Positions 34,386 through 46,500 of a DNA stretch of 64,000 nucleotides are shown here, in pieces. Numbering within the stretch: position 1 is the first letter of the stretch; every line of letters begins with the position of its first letter. Under the pieces are notes generated by a model. That model was given only the letters and a program-made list of their open reading frames with translations. It did not search any database and was not told the origin of the DNA. Origin of the DNA: Glandiceps talaboti (lineage: Eukaryota > Hemichordata > Enteropneusta > Spengelidae); NCBI RefSeq assembly GCF_964340395.1, contig NC_135550.1:2341501-2405500 (forward strand). Reading direction: 5' to 3'. The position numbers were made by a program, and so were the translations under genes.

Positions 34386-35270
34386 CTATGCAATCAACTC
34401 TTCTAACATTGCCAGAACACAATTGTAATGGTATAGAAGGCATGCATTGACATTAACATTATACTAGAATGTAGTTTTAGTGAAGTATACAGTCAACTCT
34501 TCTAACATTGCCAGAACACAATTGTAATGGTATAGAAGGCATGCATTGACATTAACATTATACTAGAATGTAGTTTTAGTGAAGTATACAGTCAATTCTT
34601 CTAACATTGCCAGAACACAATTGTAATGGTATAGAAGGCATGCATTGACATTAACATTATACTAGAAGGTAGTTTTAGTGAAGTATACAGTCAATTCTTC
34701 TAACATTGCCAGAACACAATTGTAATGGTATAGAAGGCATGCATTGACTTTAACATTATACTAGAAGGTAGTTTTAGTGAAGTATACAGTCAATTCTTCT
34801 AACATTGCCAGAACACAATTGTAATGGTATAGAAGGCATGCATTGACTTTAACATTATACTAGAAGGTAGTTTTAGTGAAGTATACAGTCAATTCTTCTA
34901 ACATTGCCAGAACACAATTGTAATGGTATAGAAGGCATGCATTGACTTTAACATTATACTAGAAGGTAGTTTTAGTGAAGTATACAGTCAATTCTTCTAA
35001 CATTGCCAGAACACAATTGTAATGGTATAGAAGGCATGCATTGACTTTAACATTATACTAGAAGGTAGTTTTAGTGAAGTATACAGTCAATTCTTCTAAC
35101 ATTGCCAGAACACAATTGTAATGGTATAGAAGGCATGCATTGACTTTAACATTATACTAGAAGGTAGTTTTAGTGAAGTATACAGTCAATTCTTCTAACA
35201 TTGCCAGAACACAATTGTAATGGTATAGAAGGCATGCATTGACTTTAACATTATACTAGAAGGTAGTTTA
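34386..35270. repeat. 99-bp tandem repeat, about 9 copies
   Basis: Units contain TTCTAACATTGCCAGAACAC, AATGGTATAGAAGGCATGCA and TAGTTTTAGTGAAG. The first two units differ at a few shared sites (AACTCTTC, GAATGTAG) from the rest, so the array was homogenised from one side. Confidence 0.95.
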
Positions 35271-35727
35271 ATTGTGGGTTTATGTATTAGTATTTTCACT
35301 TGAGAAAAAAAAACTTATGAATTCAGCTTGTGTCACTTTTAAAATTCAGTAACCTCACATCTTGCATTGTATACTTGGATCTAATGCACAAACTAAGGAC
35401 TGGTCCATTAATATTTCTGTATGCTAATTAGAGTAATGAGTACTGTTGTGATATTCATATTCATTATAATGATTTGTTATCCATGGCCTCACATTGTACA
35501 CTATACACAGTTGTGGTACGTTGATCAAAGATGTATGTGCATAATGCTGTCATATATATGTAGCCATCGATCTAAGGTGATAAAATTTACAATCAATATG
35601 GCAAGGGAACATATAGATATTACTGTTTATGTCATGAAAACAAACCATTTAAATTCAAATGCACTCTTTTACTTTACACTGGTATAATTAAAATCTGTTT
35701 GTATCATTGTCTCAACTACACATTTAG

Positions 35728-35763
35728 AAATTCACACTTGAAGCTTTCACAAAATCCTGGTAG
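35728..35763 (+). CDS. Gene A last exon (tentative)
   Basis: Acceptor CAACTACACATTTAG is followed in phase 0 by 11 codons, KFTLEAFTKSW, and TAG. An AATAAA lies at 35891. The phase fits exon 6, but such a short exon can occur by chance. An alternative internal exon, 35789-35824 (SNVYTIYSISYK, donor AAG|GTATGT), would also fit. Confidence 0.38.
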   Translation, partial: KFTLEAFTKSW

Positions 35764-35890
35764 CAAGGATTTCTATATTTATTTGCAGTCCAATGTGTAC
35801 ACTATTTACAGCATAAGTTACAAGGTATGTATACAAATCTCAAACTGTCAACACTAAATTAAAAAATGTTCCAGGTGGAAAAATTTAGTA

Positions 35891-35896
35891 AATAAA
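35891..35896 (+). promoter_or_regulatory. Possible polyadenylation signal of gene A
   Basis: AATAAA about 130 bases after the tentative stop at 35763. This is a common hexamer in AT-rich DNA, so support is only positional. Confidence 0.3.
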
Positions 35897-36157
35897 TGAT
35901 TTAATTTGTTTGACAGTATGGTACAAGATAGATACTAAATTAGTATGATATGGTAGCACAGTTTTGTGTAATTTGGCAATATATGTAGTTTGAATACAAT
36001 GCACAGAGTGATTATTGTACTGCCCCACTCTTAGCAATACTAATAGTGATACATACATATACATGGAACAATTATAGTACAATAGTACCTTCAAGTTGAT
36101 ATTTGGCAATTGATACATGTGATACCATTTCATACATGTAATGAATAAATGTATTGT

Positions 36158-36395
36158 CAGATGTATTGATACAATACCATTGCTGCAGTAGACAATGCCA
36201 TTGATATATACAGATGTATTGATACAATACCATTGCTGCAGTAGACAATGCCATTGATATATACAGATGTATTGATACAATACCATTGCTGCAGTAGACA
36301 ATGCTATTGATATATACAGATGTATTGATACAATACCATTGCAGTACACAATGCTATTGACATACATTGATACAATACCATTGCTGCAATACACA
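36158..36395. repeat. 53-bp tandem repeat, about 4.5 copies
   Basis: Units contain ATGTATTGATACAATACCAT, GCAGTAGACAATGCCATTGA and TATATACAG. The last units are shortened. Confidence 0.9.
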
Positions 36396-36399
36396 ATGC

Positions 36400-37043
36400 T
36401 ACTGGTATATACACATACATTAATTGATACAGTATATATAAGTTACTTTATGATGTACTTTTGATATAGAATTAGAAATGCTGAAAAAAATAACAATGTG
36501 GAAATAAAGTTTGTATACAGTATATCATTTGTTTGCATTATTTTGCATTTGTAATTTAAAATAGAATTGTTATTACTTTACATGTGAATCCAACAGATAG
36601 TGAGGCATATACTTCCAAACACTACTTTTGGCATGGTGATAGTCAACTCTACAACATACAGTATGCAATAAAACATTTCAATGAAAGTTAGTCTATCTAG
36701 TCTGGTCATTGAAATCAACAAATTGACATTTTCAGTCTTGTCAAATTGTAGTCTGTAAAGTATGTTTTGTGGAACATGGAATCAAAATCCAACATGTCAG
36801 TAACATTGTAGATTGACAAAAACTTATTAATATCACTTCTAACCCTGTTGTATATTTAGTAAGGTACCTTTATACCAACATTTCGTAAAGAGCATCTACA
36901 TGAAGTACAAACTTATTTGACCACAGTTTACCAAAACTATGGTATATTGAATGGGAAACTTACATCTTACCTGCTCCCAACCCACTGATTGAAAATCTTC
37001 ATAAAACCTTTGTCCACAGGACTGACACTCTATTGAAAATACA
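36400..37043. other. Intergenic DNA between gene A and the LINE
   Basis: No gene or repeat was recognised. Confidence 0.35.
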
Positions 37044-37162
37044 GCATTATAATAATAATAATAATACTATATTTATTGCCATTGTGCATCATTTTAAAAA
37101 TACACTAGGAAAATATTCCGATGTCGCTTAGAACAAACAATCAACAATCTACACAAGACAAA

Positions 37163-38970
37163 AGTAAAACTAGTGACATAAGACAACACTAAAACTAGCG
37201 ACATAAGACAACACTAAAACTAGCGACATAAGACAACACTAAAACTAGCGACATAAGACAACACTAAAACTAGCGACATAAGACAACACTAAAACTAGCG
37301 ACATAAGACAACACTAAAACTAGCGACATAAGACAACACTAAAACTAGCGACATAAGACAACACTAAAACTAGTGACATAAGACAACACTAAAACTAGCG
37401 ACATAAGACAACACTAAAACTAGCGACATAAGACAACACTAAAACTAGCGACATAAGACAACACTAAAACTAGTGACATAAGACAACACTAAAACTAGCG
37501 ACATAAGACAACACTAAAACTAGCGACATAAGACAACACTAAAACTAGCGACATAAGACAACACTAAAACTAGCGACATAAGACAACACTAAAACTAGCG
37601 ACATAAGACAACACTAAAACTAGCGACATAAGACAACACTAAAACTAGCGACATAAGACAACACTAAAACTAGCGACATAAGACAACACTAAAACTAGCG
37701 ACATAAGACAACACTAAAACTAGTGACATAAGACAACACTAAAACTAGGGACATAAGACAACACTAAAACTAGTGACATAAGACAACACTAAAACTAGCG
37801 ACATAAGACAACACTAAAACTAGCGACATAAGACAACACTAAAACTAGCGACATAAGACAACACTAAAACTAGCGACATAAGACAACACTAAAACTAGTG
37901 ACATAAGACAACACTAAAACTAGCGACATAAGACAACACTAAAACTAGTGACACAAGACAACACTAAAACTAGTGACATAAGACAACACTAAAACTAGCG
38001 ACATAAGACAACACTAAAACTAGCGACATAAGACAACACTAAAACTAGCGACATAAGACAACACTAAAACTAGCGACATAAGACAACACTAAAACTAGTG
38101 ACATAAGACAACACTAAAACTAGCGACATAAGACAACACTAAAACTAGCGACATAAGACAACACTAAAACTAGCGACATAAGACAACACTAAAACTAGCG
38201 ACATAAGACAACACTAAAACTAGCGACATAAGACAACACTAAAACTAGCGACATAAGACAACACTAAAACTAGCGACATAAGACAACACTAAAACTAGCG
38301 ACATAAGACAACACTAAAACTAGCGACATAAGACAACACTAAAACTAGCGACATAAGACAACACTAAAACTAGCGACATAAGACAACACTAAAACTAGCG
38401 ACATAAGACAACACTAAAACTAGCGACATAAGACAACACTAAAACTAGTGACATAAGACAACACTAAAACTAGCGACATAAGACAACACTAAAACTAGCG
38501 ACATAAGACAACACTAAAACTAGCGACATAAGACAACACTAAAACTAGTGACATAAGACAACACTAAAACTAGTGACATAAGACAACACTAAAACTAGTG
38601 ACATAAGACAACACTAAAACTAGTGACATAAGACAACACTAAAACTAGTGACATAAGACAACACTAAAACTAGTGACATAAGACAACACTAAAACTAGTG
38701 ACATAAGACAACACTAAAACTAGTGACATAAGACAACACTAAAACTAGTGACATAAGACAACACTAAAACTAGCGACATAAGACAACACTAAAACTAGTG
38801 ACATAAGACAACACTAAAACTAGTGACATAAGACAACACTAAAACTAGTGACATAAGACAACACTAAAACTAGTGACATAAGACAACACTAAAACTAGCG
38901 ACATAAGACAACACTAAAACTAGCGACATAAGACAACACTAAAACTAGCGACATAAGACAACACTAAAAC
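37163..38970. repeat. 25-bp minisatellite inside the LINE 3' UTR, about 72 copies
   Basis: The unit is AAAACTAGYGACATAAGACA followed by ACACT, where Y is C or T. Units with GCGAC and GTGAC are intermixed on the left, and a block of consecutive GTGAC units lies around 38546-38870. Only one AGGGAC and one ACACAAG variant were noticed. The single base flanks show that it lies between the LINE coding end and its tail. Confidence 0.97.
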
Positions 38971-39002
38971 TGTTAAAACTATGCAAGTTAATTAAAAGAT
39001 TA

Positions 39003-39194
39003 TCATGACAGTGACTGAACTGTGCGTGGGAAGAAACTGTTACTAAAATGTACCGACCTTACATTTAAGGATCGATAGTGAAGGCCAGAAGGGAGCAACT
39101 GAAAAAGGTCATTTGTGGGATGCGTACTGTTAGTAGCAATAAGAGAGGCTCTGCGGACAATTCGTTGGTTGTAGAGATTTTCAAGAGATGGCAA
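39003..39194 (-). pseudogene. LINE RT protein C-terminus
   Basis: The frame PSLENLYNQRIVRRASLIAT, HPTNDLFQLLPSGLHYRSL and RSVHFSNSFFPRTVQSLS matches the C-terminal region I know from Rex1/CR1-like LINEs, with the LPSG-RYRS and NSFFPR landmarks. It ends about 30 bases before the 25-bp array. Confidence 0.8.
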
Positions 39195-39269
39195 TTAATC
39201 TGTGCCAATTATTTTCGATGCAGTGGCCACGATCTTGTTCAGCTCCAATTTATCACTTTTGGATGCAGC

Positions 39270-39548
39270 TCAAAACCAAACTTTTATCGAAAAAGTTAGT
39301 AAACTTTCAATAACTGCTCTGTAGGATTGAACCATTATACTTTTGTTGATTCCGAACTTTTTTAACTGCCTCAGAAAGTAAAGATGTTGGTGGGCCCTTT
39401 TCATGATGTTATCAATATTCTTATCCCACTTTAAATCATCCAAAATCATAGATCCTAGGAACTTGAAGCTGTTCACAATTTCTATGGGGTTGCCATTGAT
39501 TGCAAGTGGTTCTAGCTGGAATTTGTTATTCCAGAAGTCAATGATCAT
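39270..39548 (-). pseudogene. LINE RT thumb region
   Basis: Contains FKFLGSMILDDLKWDKNID (landmark FLG and DLKW), AHQHLYFLRQLKKFGINKS and MVQSYRAVIESLLTFSIKVWF, which is the usual order after the RT palm in CR1-group LINEs. It is frame-shifted relative to the RT core at 39545-39862. Confidence 0.82.
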
Positions 39549-39862
39549 TTCTTTTGTTTCTGAAACGTGGAGATCAAGGTTATTTTCTGAGCACCAGCTA
39601 ACAAGATTATTAACTTTATATAATTGCGATACGCACTTTCGTCTGAGTTCTCAATAAGACCTTCCACAGTAGTATCATCCGCGAACTTAATTATTGATGT
39701 ACTTGGTTGACTGGAAACACAATCGTATGTGTACAATGAATATAGAAGTGGGGACAGAATGCATCCTTGTGGTGCACCTGTATTAAGTACAATTGACGAC
39801 GACACGTTATTGCCGATTTTGACAATTTGAGGTCTCCTCAACAGAAAATTGAGAATCCACAA
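39545..39862 (-). pseudogene. LINE reverse transcriptase palm
   Basis: NTGAPQGCILSPLLYSLYTY is RT motif B, and IIKFADDTTVEGLIE is motif C with the catalytic FADD, which is intact. The frame then degrades. The RT upstream part continues in another frame at 39901-40128 (FDAIQFAYCQNPSVEDAV). Confidence 0.85.
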
Positions 39863-39900
39863 ACTAATGGATTGGGGAAACCCGATTTCTTGAAGCTTCT

Positions 39901-40128
39901 CTAGTAATTTGAATGGAAGAATTGTATTAAAAGCTGAACTATAGTCAACAAAAAGGATCCTAACATATCTATTTGACTTTTCAAGATGCTCAAGAGCAAA
40001 ATGTGGAGACCAAGCGAGACTGCGTCTTCAACAGATGGATTTTGGCAGTATGCAAATTGAATTGCATCAAACCTGTGACTTAGAATGGTTTTCAGAAACC
40101 CTAGAATTAAACGTTTGAATGATTTCAT
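39901..40128 (-). pseudogene. LINE RT upstream fragment
   Basis: The frame includes RFDAIQFAYCQNPSVEDAVS, resembling the D-LQFAYR-N-S-EDAV segment that precedes the palm Asp motif in CR1/Rex1 LINEs. Upstream of about 40130 no LINE protein is recognisable, so the insertion is 5'-truncated. Confidence 0.7.
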
Positions 40129-41336
40129 AACAATGTTTAATTGGAATACTATTTAAAAGTCATAATATCATTACAAAAATAAGTTGTACATTTTATTCAT
40201 TTTTCTGTCTCTACTTTGGAATCAGCATTACAGTCTCATCGAAAAGAAGTCACATTATTGTTGTCCCCGATCTTGATGGGGTGCCCTCACACTAAACCCC
40301 TCTCACAGGCAGGAGGGGAATGATACATCATATCCTACAGTCTAGTTCTCCCCCTTCTCCCCAATAAAATCTGCAGTTGTTGAGCACACAATTAAAATAC
40401 TGCATGAAAGTTAAAAAAAAACATGATACCCATTGACTACATAAATAATAAGTCATACCAGATTTAAACTGAATGCCTTCCATAAGGAATTTCATGATTT
40501 ATGCAAGAAATTTAGCTCTATATCTGTGATTCGTCAAGTCCCAATGAAAGTTAGATGTCAAAAATGTTGCTGAAATGCCCACCACGCCTCCTATTCTCAG
40601 CACAGGAAAGCTTGCCATCCTCAACTTCATTCGGCTTTCATGATCCCCAACATACCCGGGATATGGCATGTGCGTGTTGAACTTCCTTCTGTCCCACCAC
40701 GAGTTTACACATTCCTTTAAAAACTATGGGAAAATTGTCAAGATTTTGTTGAGTGGCACGCCCTCACTGTACACAAATTATGTAGAGGTCAATGTATAGG
40801 TCACCATTATTGATACATTGTCGCGAAATTTTCTTCGTAGGCTAGACGAGGCTTGGTCTATTTTCCATATTTTGACCACACACATGATTTGGGTATAAAT
40901 GATAGATTATTACACTACAAACAGCGGTAGTTTGTTATCGAGAGAAATTGGAAAAGAACACGGTAAAAGGAAACGGTTCGAGGTCAATATAATACTTCCT
41001 AAACTTCTAATCGAAAATCTAAAAAGACACGATTTCTCTTTATTCATCTGCGCATTAGTGTGTGAAATTTGAAAATGATAAGTCCATATTTGACGAAATT
41101 GAAACGTGATAAATATTTCACCTGTTTGTGAACTCTGTGCTCATTGTAAACCTATTTTAAGGCCAAGAAAAAAAATTGTTTTCTGGTGAGTTTGAATCAC
41201 TTAAATACCCTGCCTCGGTCTTCTTTTTTCTCGTGTTTGTCCAGCCAATGCAGAGTGCAGATCCAAGGGAAACACAAAATAAGGTTGGCATGAAACCCCT
41301 GAAAACAGTCTTTCTCAGTGTAGAGCTATGTAGAGC
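40129..41336. other. Intergenic DNA, no gene seen
   Basis: Contains no open frame of note. It is somewhat richer in CpG near 40600-41050. No repeat was identified. Confidence 0.35.
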
Positions 41337-41568
41337 ACGAGTATAAAGTGGGCGTCAGATTCAGAATCAGGTAGCGTCATATTGAGCGTCAGATAGCCTC
41401 AGATCCGAATACACCCGACGGTAGTGAAGCAGAATCCTTCCCTGTAGTCTCAACAGTATTATTTCAGGTTTGAGTCTATCGAGTGTCTTCGGATCTGAGG
41501 CCATCTGACGCTCAATATAACGTTCATAAGATAACGCTACCTGAATCTGACGCCAACTTTTTACTCGT
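41337..41568. mobile_element. Foldback MITE, about 232 bp
   Basis: The left arm reads GGCGTCAGATTCAG, GTAGCGT, ATATTGAGCGTCAGAT and CTCAGATCCGA, mirrored at the right as TCGGATCTGAGG, ATCTGACGCTCAATAT, ACGCTAC and CTGAATCTGACGCC. The arms of about 80 bases are interrupted by small indels, with a central loop of about 70 bases. The short frame crossing it is not a gene. Confidence 0.85.
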
Positions 41569-42148
41569 TTGATTGAATAATTACTCAAATTGTCATTAAT
41601 ATTCATCGGATTATTATCAAAACCTAATCAGTTCTTGCCATTACCCTACGGAACATGTCTATGAAATTTCGTTTGAATTGATGCAGCCGTTTTTTCGGTA
41701 ATGGTGATACAGACACACACACACACACGCACAGACTTCATCGCTATATCAAAAACTGGAGCAGTAAATAAGTACAAAACTGGATTAGATTTCTGAATCA
41801 TTGCCCACTTCAGTGTGCTTTCTAAAGGCAAGTTTGACCTTACTTAACCACCACTACACATGTCAGTTTGTATTTCTTTGATATGCTTATCAAGATTTCA
41901 CTGTTTGAATTACCATTATATCCAATCAATGGTGAAAACCTACGAAATACAAAACAAATTGTACATGTAATATTATATTTTAACACTGTCAATGATCACC
42001 TATTATTATTGAGTTAGTTTGAATAGATCATATGTACTTAGCAATCAATAGTAGTTATACATGGTATAATGTATTAAAGCAAGTAATACTCCAATTTATT
42101 ATTAGGCTGTACAGTTCTGCACTTGACTGGAAACCATCACATTGACAT
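41569..42148. other. Intergenic DNA downstream of gene B
   Basis: Includes a CA-rich tract near 41710-41732 in a degenerate repeat fragment (near ATGCAGCCGTTTTTTCGGTA). No gene was recognised. Confidence 0.35.
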
Positions 42149-42154
42149 TTTATT
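42149..42154 (-). promoter_or_regulatory. Polyadenylation signal of gene B
   Basis: AATAAA on the minus strand starts three bases after the TAA at 42159-42157. Such a short distance implies a very short 3' UTR, or that the hexamer is not the main signal. Confidence 0.5.
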
Positions 42155-42156
42155 CA

Positions 42157-42552
42157 TTACAGTATGACACATGTTGTACTGACTTGTCGTTTCTTGGAGG
42201 AAGCTGGCTTGACTTCACCAACCTCAGTTCCAGTCTCTGAGTTCCTAGCTGACTTCACAGCTGTCATTTCTGTCAATTTAGATGAGATATCATCCGTGCT
42301 ACCTGGAACAGTTGCTCTACGTGCTCTGTTCATTTGAGCTATTTGATTTATACTGAGTTCATTAGAATTCATTCTGTCCAAGGAAACATGTCGCCTTCCT
42401 GATCTTGCCCGATCAGATGTAACCGACCCATTACCAGTAATGTCTGTCATAGATTGTCTATGATTCAACTGTCCAAGTGCTATTTGGAGTTGGCTTTCCA
42501 AGTGTTTTATCCTCTGTTCTTTTTTCCTCCTGTCTAGTTCTACTCCTGTCAA
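42157..42552 (-). CDS. Gene B exon 7 (last)
   Basis: The acceptor (TTGTTCCCAG on the minus strand) leads in phase 0 to LTGVELDRRKKEQRIKHLE, the last coiled-coil stretch. A Ser/Arg-rich segment with DRARSGRRHVSLDRMNS, a plausible basophilic kinase site (RRHVS), follows, then the CVIL end and TAA at 42157. The final 131 residues are residues 412-542 of the product. Confidence 0.85.
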   Translation of the reverse strand: MTGVELDRRKKEQRIKHLESQLQIALGQLNHRQSMTDITGNGSVTSDRARSGRRHVSLDRMNSNELSINQIAQMNRARRATVPGSTDDISSKLTEMTAVKSARNSETGTEVGEVKPASSKKRQVSTTCVIL

Positions 42553-43524
42553 CTGGGAACAAATGAAAACACAGAAGAAATCCAGGTTTAATATAAATTA
42601 TATTATCAAACTACTCTCAGGTTATATTTACTATTATCAAACTACTCTCTCAGGTTATACTTACTATTATCAAACTACTCTCAGGTTATATTTACTATTA
42701 TCAAACTGCTCTCAGGTTATATTTACTATTATCAAACTGCTCTCAGGTTATACTTACTATTATCAAACTGCTCTCAGGTTATACTTACTATTATCAAACT
42801 ACTCTCAGGTTATATTTACTATTATCAAACTGCTCTCAGGTTATATTTACTATTATCAAACTACTCTCAGGTATACATACTATTATCAAACTACTCTCTC
42901 AGGTTATATTTAGTATTATCAAACTACTCTCTCAGGTTATATTTAGCATTATCAAACTGCTCTCTCTGGTTATACATACTATTATCAAACTACTCTCTCA
43001 GGTTATATTTAGCATTATCAAACTGCTCTCTCTGGTTATACATACTATTATCAAACTACTCTCTCGGGTTCTTTTTTTTCAATATTATATAATCTACATG
43101 TACATGGCCAACAATAATGATCCATGGCCCGTTTAAGAATTCAACATAGTCAGATAATATTATTGTTTTAGTGAGATACATTCAATTGAGTGAATTTTAG
43201 TGTTACAGTAGCTTACTTCCTGTCACTGATGTCATGATAAGTATCGCACGTTTTCATTCATGGACAAGCAGATGATATCATCAGGAAATATTAAAGTATC
43301 AAATAGACTGTCGACAATCGTTCATGCCTTTTTTGCTACGTTTTATCTAAAATTAAAGTCATTGCCTTGCTGCCATCTGGAGCAATACTAGTATAATCGT
43401 GTACTGATAGCTGTCGACAGTCTAAGTATCAAACTATTATTTCTGAATTCAGTTCCATTAGCACAACTGTACTTCATAGGTTCAGTAGTGCTATAGGCAT
43501 GGCAAAGTGTCTGTGTGTGTGTGG

Positions 43525-43585
<61 letters not shown>

Positions 43586-46500
43586 CAACTTAAAGCTAAA
43601 AACCACTGGACTTTGAATGAGATCTGTTCAAGCATGTCTGAGTTATGGCTTTAGACAGGGAAAATTTGCAAACAAAATGGCTGCTAGGCAGCCATATTGG
43701 ATTGTATCATGAAACAAATTGACGTACATATGTATGCCATTGTATGTTGCCCATGTACCAAGTTTGAAAAAAATCGGTACAGGCATCTCCAAGAAACGGC
43801 TCTGGACGGACGGACGGACAGACGGAACCAAATCCATAAGTCCCCGTCTCGGACTTCGTCCAGCGGGAACTAAAAACTACTGGGCAGATCTGTCTGAAAT
43901 TTGATGTGAACTTTCTTAGTGGTTTTTGTTCATAACATGATGATCCCGTCAGTGATATGCAAATTAGGTATAAAAAATGAGTATTTTTGGTCAAAATCTT
44001 TAATTTTAAAATTACTGTGCAGATTGGGTTAGAATTTGGTTGGAATGTTCTTCAGGGTGTTTATATTTAGAAATGTTCATAACATGGCGATCCCATTAGT
44101 GATATGCAAATTACGGCTAAAAATGTGTCTTTTTGGTCAAAAATCAATCATTCCAAAACTACTAAGCAGATTGGGTTGACATTTGATTGAGGATGCATCT
44201 GGGCATGACTGTAGATGAAACTGTATTCACAACATGGTGATGCCATCAGCGATATGCAAATTAGGTCTAAAAAATATCAAGTTTGGTCAAAAACATATCT
44301 TGAAACTGCATGGTGAATGGGGTTGAAACTTGGTGGGGATATTTCTGGAGGTGTTATTCTGCAGTTATTGTGACACAATTGGCCCTCAAAACCATGACCA
44401 TGCCCTCAGCAAGTGAAATCATGATACATCTAAGGTAAGTGAATACAGATTTGAAATATGTATGCAAATATGCCTAGCAACAGGACAACACCCATAGCAA
44501 CAGCTAAATGATGGTTTATGTTGCAAAGATGAAATGTGGGTAAGGCAGGCAAGTTAATAAAGATCCCAAAAATGTATGCAAATATGCCTAGCAATGAGAC
44601 TGCACCCATAGCAACAGCTAAATACATTGTTTGGCGCTATTTTTTTATGCTTGGCTTAATAACTAGTTTTAAAAGCCATCTGTACCTCTTGCTGTATATG
44701 TGTCATATCTTCATCCTTTAGAGCTATTGTCTGCTCACATGCCTTCAGATCACCTTGCAATTTACGAATATTCACTTTTAATATGTAATCCTCATCCTGG
44801 GATGTGAAAGCAACAAATCTGTGTAGACAAAGATACGTACGTAAACAACTTTGCCCAGCATTGATACTATTCTTTCTATGCACAGTAATTTCTGCATTTA
44901 TGTACTATGAGCTGCAGTGAAAAGTGGCCTGCCATCTAAAATGGATGAAAAGATTAAAGTATGGATTTATTCACTTTATGAATGTCTACAGAATTACAAG
45001 GCTGCCAAACACTACTTTGTTTAACTAATAGATATGATGTATACACATAGGTTGACTAGAATACACTTATAGGAAGAATTTTTGATAATAGTGGGAATGA
45101 TGTATGACAAGTTGACATTTCAACAAGATGAACACATACAGCTGAAGGGAAATGCACTATCATGAAACAATGACTAATGTTGCTGTCTGAATGATGATTA
45201 TAAGACTGTCAATATAGCCATGGATGGTACTACTCCAGACTTTTTGTTTTACATTTGTGGTCTACTTACATATCATACTGCTCTGTAATAAAACAAGCAA
45301 ATAGTTTCATCTTATGACATCATCAGCAGTACTACACTGCCTTTCCAATGGAAGAACTTGTCAAATTTGGTGCCTTTACCCCCCCCCCCCCCCCCCATAA
45401 AATAAAATATGAGGGAATTACATTAGCACCCTCCCTCATACTCAAACTGGCCTATTGGGACACAACCCATGACTGTATTTACATTCTACTATCATGATAA
45501 CTTTAACAAAGCTGTTTGTTTGTAAATGTTTACTTTTATAATAGTTATGTAAACACACACACACACACACACACTGGACAGACAATCACACAGTAATCTT
45601 TGACAGTTGTATATATGTTGACAATGTGTCTGTGGGTAAACAATATTGACAATATGTCTGTGGGTAAACAATATTGACAATGTGTCTGTGGGTAAACAAT
45701 ATTGACAATGTGTCTGTGGGTAAACAATATTGACAATGTGTCTGTGGGTAAACTATTGACAATGTGTCTGTGGGTAAACAATATTGACAATGTGTCTGTG
45801 GGTAAACAATATTGACAATGTGTCGATGGTGGGTAAACAATATTGACATTATTATTACTATGTAAAGAAACAGTTTTTTTTACATTAAACTTATAGCTGG
45901 CTTACACCTTCTACAGTGGCCTAAGGCTGCCAACGATGAAAATCATTATAAGTGTTAATATTTTCTGGCAAAACTATTTTTTTAAAGGTACAGGATAAAA
46001 ACCTTATCGAACAACAAAAAATAAACAATTTCATTTGTAAAAAAATCAAACCAAAACAAAATAATGGGTTATGTAAAAAAAAATGGAGAATAATGTGTGT
46101 GTGGCAAGGTAAAGAGAATTGTTTGAATTCACAAAAGTTGACAATTAAAGTACATTTTTTTCATCTAATGTTTTCAGTTCACTAAATCAGCTGTGGCCTA
46201 AATGTGAAGACCACCCGGTGACATATACAATGATTACAAGAGACATTCTAGTACAGTGACTATACAGCTAAATATTACAGAAGAGTGCATACCTACTACC
46301 CCGCCTTGGAAGACTTATACTTTATACAAAACAAAATAGAAATATTAAATTAGTAGTAGCAGTGAATTAAATTGTGTACATGCAGTGAGTCAAATCTCTC
46401 ACACCAAACATCCATTGCATATAGTGGTGCCAGACTTCATCTACAACTTTTTGACTGAAGTGCAGATTAATTACTCTCAATGTTGTAAATGTAATCTACA

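Larger units (their letters stand above)
37044..40128 (-). mobile_element. 5'-truncated Rex1/CR1-like LINE with an expanded 3' UTR
   Basis: In minus-strand sense the element runs from RT fragments at 40128 to a C-terminal domain ending at 39003. Its 3' UTR contains a 25-bp minisatellite (38970-37163). It then has a unique segment ending near CAATAAATATAGT and an (ATT)n tail at 37066-37050, typical of a non-LTR 3' end. The RT parts are in several frames, so the copy is inactive. Assignment to Rex1/CR1 rests on remembered C-terminal sequence style (YFLRQLKKFG, LPSGLHYRSL, NSFFPR). Confidence 0.8.

Noticed and set aside
35421-35687. Small membrane-protein-like ORF (VVIFIFIIMICYPW)
   Set aside because: Hydrophobic runs are expected from T-rich DNA. 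No splice or promoter support.
35789-35824. 36-base internal exon SNVYTIYSISYK with donor GTATGT
   Set aside because: Phase fits, but no following exon was found and a nearby acceptor gives a terminal exon. It is kept only as an alternative.
41367-41606. 79-codon minus-strand ORF
   Set aside because: It lies across a foldback MITE; its sequence reflects the inverted arms.
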